From contig JANXYO010000014.1 of assembly GCA_025356015.1 (NCBI GenBank), forward strand, positions 1 to 46,335: a DNA stretch of 46,335 nucleotides, written 5' to 3'. Source of the stretch: Spirochaetaceae bacterium (lineage in GTDB: Bacteria; Spirochaetota; Spirochaetia; Treponematales; Rectinemataceae). Position 1 is the first letter of the stretch, and every line of letters begins with the position of its first letter. The notes under the pieces were generated by a model. It searched no databases, had not been told where the DNA came from, and saw only the letters and a program-made list of their open reading frames with translations. The translations under genes and the position numbers were made by a program. Below, piece by piece: positions 41,643 through 46,335 of the stretch.

Positions 41643-41985
41643 GGACGTCGGTGATGGCCTTTTCAAGGTCGCGGCGGGGCAAGGCCCCCATCGCCACCCT
41701 GGGCTCACCGTCCATGGGTATGAAGAAGAGGGTCGGGATGCTCTGGATCTCGAACAGGCCAGAGAGCTCAGGCTCCTCCTCGGTATTGATCTTGTAGATG
41801 TGCATCTTCCCCTCGTATTTCTTCGAGAGGTCCTCGAGGACGGGCGCGATCATCTTGCAGGGCCCGCACCAGTCCGCATAAAAATCGATGATGGCGGGAA
41901 GGTCCCCCTCATATTTCCATTCGGCATTCTTCTCCCAATCGAAGATCTTTGATTTAAAGCTTTCTTTGGTCAGGTGCTCGGGCAT
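41629..41985 (-). CDS. Thioredoxin
   Basis: General disulfide reductase, 118 residues, active site WCGPC (Cys40, Cys43) in IIDFYADWCGPCKMIAPVLEDL, cis-Pro in IPTLFF. The N-terminus is about ten residues longer than E. coli TrxA. AAGGAG lies upstream of the ATG. It overlaps thiI tail-to-tail by 14 bases. No thioredoxin reductase is in the window; the FTR-like protein 2.5 kb away is a possible reductant. Confidence 0.95.
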   Translation of the reverse strand: MPEHLTKESFKSKIFDWEKNAEWKYEGDLPAIIDFYADWCGPCKMIAPVLEDLSKKYEGKMHIYKINTEEEPELSGLFEIQSIPTLFFIPMDGEPRVAMGALPRRDLEKAITDVLKVG

Positions 41986-42057
41986 CGATGTTCTCCTTCG
42001 CTCGTATGGCTACTATCCTAATATCGGTTTTTTTCTACTTATCGCCAAATCGCGCCG

Positions 42058-42150
42058 CCGCAGCTCCAGAACCGCCGCAGCTCCAGAACCGCCGGCCTGT
42101 GCTCCAGGACCGCCAGCCAAGCCCCAGGGCCGCCCCGTGCTCCAGAGCCC
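42058..42150. repeat. Degenerate minisatellite upstream of the AhpD-like gene
   Basis: A unit around CAGCTCCAGAACCGCCG (17 bases) occurs twice in perfect register from 42061 and then decays (CTCCAGGACCGCC, CCCCAGGGCCGCC, CTCCAGAGCC). It fills the 242-base gap between thioredoxin and the AhpD-like gene; near its left end is an AT-rich stretch with a run of seven T. No gene seen. Confidence 0.6.
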
Positions 42151-42227
42151 CCTGGCCCGGAAGGGGGAGGCTCCGCTTGCGGGGCCGAGCTTGCCCATGC
42201 GAGTCTGCTTCCCCGGAGGAACTTCAA

Positions 42228-42593
42228 ATGGCAGGGAATGATAGCTTTGACACGAGCATCGAGGAGTGGCAGAAGGAGCGAGAGCTCCTCAACGAGAAGG
42301 TAATGGCCATAGCGGGTCTGGAGATAAAGCGCTTCTTCAGCCTGGACAGCCAGACCTACCGGGAGGGCGCCCTGAACGCGAAAACCAAGGAACTCCTGGG
42401 TTTTGTCGCCTCCCTGGTACTTCGCTGCGACGACTGCATCCTCTACCACACGATACGGTGCAAGCAGGAGGGTGTGAGCAGTGAGGAGTTCCAGGAGGCC
42501 TGTTCAGTGGGTCTGATCGTGGGCGGCTCAATCGTCATCCCCCATCTGCGCAGGGCCGCCGCGCGCTGGGAAGAGCTCTCCAGGGGCGCCTAA
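42228..42593 (+). CDS. Carboxymuconolactone decarboxylase/AhpD-like protein
   Basis: Small helical protein of the CMD family, 121 residues. The AhpD-type redox motif CxxC is present with its His: LRCDDCILYHT (Cys67, Cys70, His74), followed by the typical GGSIVIPH. Such proteins act as alkylhydroperoxidase-type reductases or thiol-redox partners rather than as true decarboxylases. GGAGG lies eight bases before the ATG at 42228; a longer in-frame reading starts in the minisatellite and looks non-coding. Confidence 0.85.
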   Translation: MAGNDSFDTSIEEWQKERELLNEKVMAIAGLEIKRFFSLDSQTYREGALNAKTKELLGFVASLVLRCDDCILYHTIRCKQEGVSSEEFQEACSVGLIVGGSIVIPHLRRAAARWEELSRGA

Positions 42594-42602
42594 AGGCGAG
42601 GA

Positions 42603-42638
42603 GCCGCGGGGGCGGCTGATGATGCTGCCCTCCGCGGC
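42603..42638. terminator. Hairpin between convergent AhpD-like and barrel genes
   Basis: GCCGCGG (42603-42609) and CCGCGGC (42632-42638), with further imperfect pairing inside. No T-run. Suitable position for a bidirectional terminator. Confidence 0.4.
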
Positions 42639-42647
42639 ACGGTGGAC

Positions 42648-43115
42648 CTAGAAATGGACCCGCAGCCCCAGTTCACCACCAAAACCGAAGTCGAGCTTGG
42701 GGAAGATCGGCATTGAGAGGACGGGCGACACGTAGATCTCGAGCTTCTTTATCGGCCAGTACTGGATTCCCGCGGGCAGCCTGAGTCCCACGGCGAGGTC
42801 AGAGCCCGAGGCGAAGCCCACATAGGCGCCCGCTCCAAGGAAATAGCTCAGGTTCTTTGCGATGCCTTCTGCATCGACAGCGTAGTAGTCGCAGGAGACA
42901 TTCATCATCGAGGCGCTGAAATCGTACTTGACGCCGATGACGGGGAAGGAGGCCCACTTGAGGCTGATGCCGGCCCCGCCAGAGCCCACTCCGCCGGTCG
43001 AGCCGGCCGAGCCGTAGACGCCGATTGCGCTCAGTCCTGCCGGTCCGGCCGCGAATGCGCTGTATGTCGTGATGAGGGCGAGAATGATGACGAGTGAAGG
43101 GATCTTCCTTTTCAT
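42648..43115 (-). CDS. Small outer-membrane beta-barrel protein
   Basis: 155 residues with a clear signal peptide (MKRKIPSLVIILALITTYSAFA, cleavage after AFA). The mature part is Gly-rich with alternating hydrophobic strands (VIGVKYDFSASMMNV, YFLGAGAYVGFASG, LEIYVSPVLSMPIF) and ends in ELGLRVHF, a terminal Phe as expected for an outer-membrane barrel. It resembles the BAPKO_0422-type barrels of spirochaetes. AGGAGG lies before the ATG. Divergent from marR-hgcAB; a role in metal entry is possible by position only. Confidence 0.75.
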   Translation of the reverse strand: MKRKIPSLVIILALITTYSAFAAGPAGLSAIGVYGSAGSTGGVGSGGAGISLKWASFPVIGVKYDFSASMMNVSCDYYAVDAEGIAKNLSYFLGAGAYVGFASGSDLAVGLRLPAGIQYWPIKKLEIYVSPVLSMPIFPKLDFGFGGELGLRVHF

Positions 43116-43134
43116 GAATCCTCCTAGACCTGCT

Positions 43135-43164
43135 ATGGTATCGTGCCAATCCTAGCGATTTCAA
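43135..43164 (-). promoter_or_regulatory. Promoter of the outer-membrane barrel gene
   Basis: Minus-strand TTGAAA (43159-43164), 18-base spacer, TACCAT (43135-43140), about 20 bases from the ATG. Confidence 0.5.
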
Positions 43165-43201
43165 AGTCACAGCGCAAGCGTGCCCAACCTCATCATTGCT
43201 C

Positions 43202-43239
43202 TTGACAACACTTGTGGTTTGCAACTATTGTATTTTGCA
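43202..43239 (+). promoter_or_regulatory. marR-hgcAB promoter with overlapping inverted repeats
   Basis: TTGACA (43202-43207, consensus -35), 18-base spacer, TATTGT (43226-43231). Two inverted repeats overlap it: ACAA-CAC-TTGT (43205-43215) beside the -35, and TGCAA-N10-TTGCA (43220-43239) across the -10. Both are good operator candidates for the MarR protein encoded next. Confidence 0.6.
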
Positions 43240-43261
43240 TCCTGATAACAAGGACGACTGC

Positions 43262-43759
43262 ATGGGAAGCACCATGCCGCCACCTGCCCAGGTGCGAAGG
43301 CTCCGCCGAAGGCTCGCCGAGCTCGAGCGCGAGGTGGCCTTCTCCCTTTCGGACCAGACCTCCTGTTGCGGAGTCACGGCGGCCCAGTGCCACCTACTCC
43401 TCGAGATCGAGGAGCGCGGACAATCGAGCCTGGGCGAGCTCGCTGCGGCCCTCGAACTCGACCCGAGCACCCTGAGCAGGACTGTCGATGCCCTCGTCGC
43501 CGCCGGCCTCGTCTCCCGGGCCGTGGAAGCAGGCAACAGGCGCAGACAGGCCATCGGCCTGAGCCCGACGGGGCTCGAGCGGGTCGAGTGCATCAACGAC
43601 ACCTGCGATGCCTATTACTCGAGGCTGCTTGATTCGATGCCCGAGGAGAAGAGGGAGGCCGCCCTGGATGCCCTCTCCATCCTGGCCGAAGCAATGAGGC
43701 TGTTCAGGAAGGGCGGCGGGAACTCCTGCTGCGAGAACCCTCAAAGGAGACCGTCATGA
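43262..43759 (+). CDS. MarR-family regulator, cysteine-rich, leading the hgcAB operon
   Basis: Winged-helix repressor, 165 residues. The DNA-binding core is GQSSLGELAAALELDPSTLSRTVDALVAAGLVSR (about 53-86; helix-turn-helix plus wing GNRRRQAIGLSPTG). Unusual are seven cysteines: Cys35-Cys36 and Cys43 (TSCCGVTAAQCHLLLEI), Cys110, Cys115 and a C-terminal Cys156-Cys157 pair. Such pairs suit a thiophilic metal or redox sensor, but the ligand is inferred. The ATG at 43262 has AAGGA seven bases upstream; an ATG at 43196 precedes the promoter and is rejected. The stop overlaps hgcA (ATGA), so the three genes are one translational unit. Confidence 0.85.
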   Translation: MGSTMPPPAQVRRLRRRLAELEREVAFSLSDQTSCCGVTAAQCHLLLEIEERGQSSLGELAAALELDPSTLSRTVDALVAAGLVSRAVEAGNRRRQAIGLSPTGLERVECINDTCDAYYSRLLDSMPEEKREAALDALSILAEAMRLFRKGGGNSCCENPQRRPS

Positions 43760-44835
43760 AGCTGGAAGCCTTGCCCCCCAAGGCCGCGAAGCTCGCCGGG
43801 TACGAGGAGAACGATGTCCTCGGCCTGCCCTATGTCAGCGGTTTCATCCGCATCGGCTCGAGGTCGGTGCCCCTCGTCTCGACCGAGCTCTCAGGCCGGG
43901 ACCGCCTTGCCGGCATCCTGGTCCGCTGGGACCTCGGCAGGAACAACTACAGGGTCCTTCCCGGCCTGTACGCAGTGGGAAAGCCGGGAAGCGGATCGCC
44001 CGTCCTCGTCACAGCCAACTACAAGCTCAGCTTCGACAGCCTTCGCAGGGAACTCTCTGGCATCGACGCGTGGATCCTCGTCCTCGACACGAAGGGGGTC
44101 AATGTCTGGTGCGCCGCGGGGAAGGGCAGCTTTGGCAGCCCTGAGCTTGTCGACAAGCTTTCAAAGCTCAGGATGAAGGAGATCGTGTCGCACCGGAAGC
44201 TCATCCTGCCCCAGCTTGGAGCCCCCGGGGTCTCGGCCCCCGAGACGGCGAGGCTTTCTGGTTTCACCGCGGCCTGGGGGCCCGTCCTCGCCTCGGACCT
44301 TCCCGCCTTCCTCGCCTCGGGGATGAAGAAGACAGCTGCGATGAGGCTCGTGCCCTTTGGTCTGCGCGAGCGCATGGCTGTCGCCCCCGTGGAGCTTGCC
44401 CATGCCTGGCCCCTCTTCCTGGCGGCCTTCGGTCTTTCCTTCCTCCTGGCCCTGCCCCTCGGCCCGGCCTCTCTCGGACGTTTCCTGGCATCCATCCTGC
44501 CCCTGGCCGGCTCGGCCCTGGTGGGGACCCTGGCCTTCCCCGCCCTCCTTCCCTGGTTGCCCTTCCGCGCCTTCGCGCTCAAGGGCGCAGTGCTGGGCCT
44601 CGCCTGGGCCGCCGCCTGCGCCCTGGCCACCGGGACGGGACTTGCCCTGGGTCTTGGCCTCGCCCTGGTCTGCGGCTCTGTCGTGTCCTTCATCGCGATG
44701 AACTTCACAGGATCCTCGACCTACACCTCCCAGCCGGGAGCCAATCTCGAAGTCGAGAAGGGCGCAATCCCCATGGCCGCCTCACTGGCGGGCGGCCTTG
44801 CACTGGGCGCCGCGGCCCGGATATTCGGCATCTAG
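43756..44835 (+). CDS. hgcA: Mercury methyltransferase corrinoid protein HgcA
   Basis: Corrinoid membrane protein that transfers a methyl group to Hg(II), making methylmercury. 359 residues. The N-terminal CdhD-like corrinoid domain (about 1-170) contains the diagnostic cap-helix motif NVWCAAGK at 116-123; Cys119 would be the lower cobalt ligand. A linker leads to a C-terminal membrane domain of about four to five helices (about 215-357). This domain order distinguishes HgcA from the soluble CFeSP/CdhD of the acetyl-CoA pathway. The ATG overlaps the marR stop with AAGGAG upstream; hgcB follows after nine bases. Cobalamin supply is supported by the adenosyltransferase gene in the same window. 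Confidence 0.97.
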   Translation: MKLEALPPKAAKLAGYEENDVLGLPYVSGFIRIGSRSVPLVSTELSGRDRLAGILVRWDLGRNNYRVLPGLYAVGKPGSGSPVLVTANYKLSFDSLRRELSGIDAWILVLDTKGVNVWCAAGKGSFGSPELVDKLSKLRMKEIVSHRKLILPQLGAPGVSAPETARLSGFTAAWGPVLASDLPAFLASGMKKTAAMRLVPFGLRERMAVAPVELAHAWPLFLAAFGLSFLLALPLGPASLGRFLASILPLAGSALVGTLAFPALLPWLPFRAFALKGAVLGLAWAAACALATGTGLALGLGLALVCGSVVSFIAMNFTGSSTYTSQPGANLEVEKGAIPMAASLAGGLALGAAARIFGI

Positions 44836-44844
44836 GAGGAAGCG

Positions 44845-45168
44845 ATGAGGACACTGCGCTATCTGAAGAACGGAGAGACCCTTGTCCTCCGCGAGGCCGA
44901 GTGCGTCAACTGCGGAGAGTGCGTCGAGGTCTGCCCCCACGCAGTCTTCGCCATGGCCGGATCCTCGGCGCGGATCATCGACAGGGGTGCCTGCATGGAA
45001 TGCGGTGCCTGCGCCCTGAACTGCCCCGCGAAGGCCATCTCCGTGAAGGTCGGCGTCGGCTGCGCCGCGGCCATCATCATCGGGAAGCTCAGGGGCACGG
45101 CGCCCACGTGCGGGAGCGATTGCGGCGGTGGCGCGAAGGATGCCGGGCGCGGCAAGGGCTGTTGCTGA
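44845..45168 (+). CDS. hgcB: HgcB, 2[4Fe-4S] ferredoxin partner of HgcA
   Basis: Reduces the HgcA corrinoid for another methylation cycle and may deliver Hg(II). 107 residues. Two cluster motifs: Cys20-23-26-30 (CVNCGECVEVCP) and Cys50-53-56-60 (CMECGACALNCP), the second with the CMECGAC core typical of HgcB. The lone conserved cysteine is Cys73 in VGVGCAAAIIIG, and the protein ends in a vicinal pair Cys106-Cys107, both HgcB hallmarks. Two extra cysteines, Cys89 and Cys93, lie in the tail. GGAGG precedes the ATG. Last gene of the operon. Confidence 0.97.
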   Translation: MRTLRYLKNGETLVLREAECVNCGECVEVCPHAVFAMAGSSARIIDRGACMECGACALNCPAKAISVKVGVGCAAAIIIGKLRGTAPTCGSDCGGGAKDAGRGKGCC

Positions 45169-45210
45169 AAAAGAAAGGCGGCAGGCCCGGAGGCCATGCC
45201 GCCCATCTTC

Positions 45211-45247
45211 CGGGCTCCCCTCCCGCCAGATGCTGGAGGGGAGCCCG
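45211..45247. terminator. 13-bp perfect hairpin between convergent hgcB and binding-protein genes
   Basis: CGGGCTCCCCTCC (45211-45223) and GGAGGGGAGCCCG (45235-45247) pair perfectly around an 11-base loop. There is no T-run, but the position and symmetry suit a bidirectional terminator. Confidence 0.6.
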
Positions 45248-45262
45248 AGAGTAATCCGGGAC

Positions 45263-46216
45263 TTAGTCGTAAAGCAGGGGCTGCATCTCCGGGGCGTCGA
45301 TGTTGGTCTTGTCGTACCACTTGAAGCCCGTGTCGGTGGTTTTGGGGAGGGTCTCGCCTTTGAGCGCCTTGACCGCGGCTTCGACGGTCTTGTAGCCGAT
45401 GCCCACAGGATCCTGGCTGATGGCCCCGGCCTCCTCGCCCGAGCGCACCGCGTCCTTCTGCTGTTTGCCTGCGTCGTAGCCGATGACGACGATCTTGCCG
45501 ACCTTCTTCATCTCCTTGACCCCGTTCAGCACGCCGATGATCGAGCCCTCATTCGCCCCGAAGAAGCCCTTTAGCTTGGGATGGGCCTGGATGATGGACT
45601 TCGCGAGGTCGGTCGACTTGAGCTGGTCCCCTCCGCCGTACTGGATGTCAACGACCTTGATGTTCGGGTGCTTCTGCATCTCCTTGACGAAGCCGTCGCG
45701 GCGGTCGATGCCTGTCCTGCTCGTCTGGTCGTGCACGATGACAGCAACCTCGCCTGAGTCTCCGATGAGCTTGGCCATCATCTGGGCCGCGTAGCCTGCG
45801 GCAGCGATGTTGTCGGTGGCGCAGGTGGTCAGGGGGATGTCGCTGTCGACGCCCGAGTCAAAGCCTATGACCGGGATCTTGGCGTCCTTGGCCTTCTGCA
45901 GCAGGGGGATAGCGGCCTTGCTGTCCAGGGCGGCGAAACCGATGGCCGCCGGCTTTTTCGCCAGGGCCGCCGAGAGCATGTCCATCTGCTTGTCGACCAT
46001 GGCCTCGGTCTCGGGGCCTTCGAAGGTGATCTTCACCTTGAAGTCCACCGCTGCCTTTTCGGCGCCCTGCTTCACGGCCTGCCAGAACTGGTGCTGGAAA
46101 CCCTTGGAGATGAGCGGGATGTATGTTTCCTTGGGGGCGGGCTTGGCGCAGCCAGCGACGACAAGGATGAGCGCGAGGATCGCGAGCACCGCAAGCGACT
46201 TTCTTAGAATTCTCAT
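45263..46216 (-). CDS. Sugar-type ABC transporter substrate-binding lipoprotein
   Basis: Periplasmic-binding-protein domain of the ribose/galactose (Peripla_BP_4) group, 317 residues. The signal ends in lipobox VVAGC (Cys23). GFQHQFWQAVKQGAEKAA, the IGFAALDSKAAIPLLQKA segment, VIGFDSGVDSD and GGGDQLKSTDLAKSI follow the fold. The ligand could be a pentose, hexose or inositol; sequence alone does not say. AAGGAG lies six bases before the ATG. It follows a permease gene, with a small hairpin between. Confidence 0.9.
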   Translation of the reverse strand: MRILRKSLAVLAILALILVVAGCAKPAPKETYIPLISKGFQHQFWQAVKQGAEKAAVDFKVKITFEGPETEAMVDKQMDMLSAALAKKPAAIGFAALDSKAAIPLLQKAKDAKIPVIGFDSGVDSDIPLTTCATDNIAAAGYAAQMMAKLIGDSGEVAVIVHDQTSRTGIDRRDGFVKEMQKHPNIKVVDIQYGGGDQLKSTDLAKSIIQAHPKLKGFFGANEGSIIGVLNGVKEMKKVGKIVVIGYDAGKQQKDAVRSGEEAGAISQDPVGIGYKTVEAAVKALKGETLPKTTDTGFKWYDKTNIDAPEMQPLLYD

Positions 46217-46245
46217 ACCCTCTCCTTCACCGGAAAATGTGAGAA

Positions 46246-46260
46246 GCTCCCGACGGGAGC
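46246..46260 (-). terminator. Hairpin between permease and binding-protein genes
   Basis: GCTCCC (46246-46251) and GGGAGC (46255-46260) with a three-base loop. On the minus strand it is followed by TTCTCACATTTT. Possible processing or partial-termination site. Confidence 0.35.
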
Positions 46261-46284
46261 CATGGGAGACCCGAAGAACGCACC

Positions 46285-46335
46285 TTACTTCCTCCTGCGG
46301 AGGATGTCGGTGTAGACAGCGAATATGATGATCGC
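46285..46335 (-). CDS. ABC permease C-terminus (fragment at the window edge)
   Basis: The last 16 codons of a minus-strand gene, reading AIIIFAVYTDILRRRK then TAA: a hydrophobic helix end plus a basic tail, as in RbsC-type sugar permeases. Its place before a sugar-binding lipoprotein supports that, but too little is in the window for certainty. Confidence 0.5.
   Translation of the reverse strand, partial: AIIIFAVYTDILRRRK

Noticed and set aside
42058-42150. CRISPR array
   Set aside because: The units are 17 bases, directly abutting and decaying, with no unique spacers and no cas genes in the window.
41988-42227. 80-residue extension of the AhpD-like protein
   Set aside because: It translates the minisatellite into a Pro/Arg-rich stretch, and a strong ribosome-binding site sits just before the internal ATG at 42228.
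43196-43261. Earlier ATG for the MarR gene (22 extra residues)
   Set aside because: That ATG precedes the -35 box, so the predicted transcript would not contain it, and the ATG at 43262 has a good ribosome-binding site.
43756-44835. HgcA as an acetyl-CoA-pathway corrinoid protein (CdhD/AcsC)
   Set aside because: The NVWCAAGK cap helix, the C-terminal membrane domain and the adjacent HgcB do not fit CdhD/AcsC, and no other carbon-monoxide dehydrogenase gene is present.

Overview
The window is a GC-rich bacterial chromosome segment packed with about 41 protein genes on both strands, with short gaps. I see no rRNA, tRNA, CRISPR array, transposase or phage gene. Several genes point to a spirochaete (Spirochaetota): a FliG-like protein with a long N-terminal extension, a DUF115/Maf motility-associated protein, a small outer-membrane barrel resembling the Borrelia BAPKO_0422 type, and an M16C peptidase. 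The lineage is an inference from gene content and was not tested by phylogeny.

Layout, left to right. 1-5.6 kb (minus strand): the start of miaB behind a small membrane protein; a one-carbon/purine operon of folD, folE2 and a purH split into cyclohydrolase and transformylase genes; and an aminotransferase. 5.6-10.7 kb (plus): a TetR-type regulator with an operator-like palindrome, an RND pump and its lipoprotein adaptor, with overlapping start and stop codons. 11-15.7 kb (plus): a complete branched-chain amino-acid ABC operon, livKHMGF, with a terminator-like hairpin after livK and a clear terminator at the end. 15.7-21.3 kb: an EamA exporter, then on the minus strand htrA, uvrB and an MFS gene. 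The first 14 codons of uvrB are duplicated just upstream of it. 21.4-25 kb: a zinc-dependent phospholipase C-like protein, FliG, a cyclase-family hydrolase and a PduO-type cobalamin adenosyltransferase. 25-34.5 kb (plus): an M16C peptidase, a small unknown protein, an aminoacyl-tRNA-protein transferase, a TPR-GAF-GGDEF diguanylate cyclase, a membrane-anchored parvulin-like protein and Maf. 34.5-42 kb: TauE/SafE permease and lepA (minus), an MFS transporter, a glutaredoxin paired with a ferredoxin:thioredoxin-reductase-type protein, a cysteine desulfurase with thiI, and a thioredoxin (minus). 42-46.3 kb: an AhpD-like protein, the outer-membrane barrel, then a cysteine-rich MarR regulator followed by hgcA and hgcB, and finally a sugar-type ABC binding lipoprotein with the tail of its permease.

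The standout is marR-hgcA-hgcB. HgcA has the cap-helix motif NVWCAAGK, a corrinoid-binding domain and a membrane domain. HgcB has two 4Fe-4S motifs, a conserved single cysteine and a terminal vicinal cysteine pair. Together these are the diagnostic pair for converting Hg(II) to methylmercury. The overlapping regulator has CC pairs near both ends, and its promoter carries inverted repeats, so thiol- or metal-responsive control is plausible.

A second theme is transcript architecture. At least seven transcription units have a sigma70-like -10 element 6-7 bases before the start codon and no ribosome-binding site, which predicts leaderless mRNAs (aminotransferase, eamA, phospholipase-like, fliG, adenosyltransferase, lepA and the second MFS gene; the M16C peptidase and cysteine desulfurase are weaker cases). 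Other genes here have ordinary Shine-Dalgarno sites, so both modes coexist.
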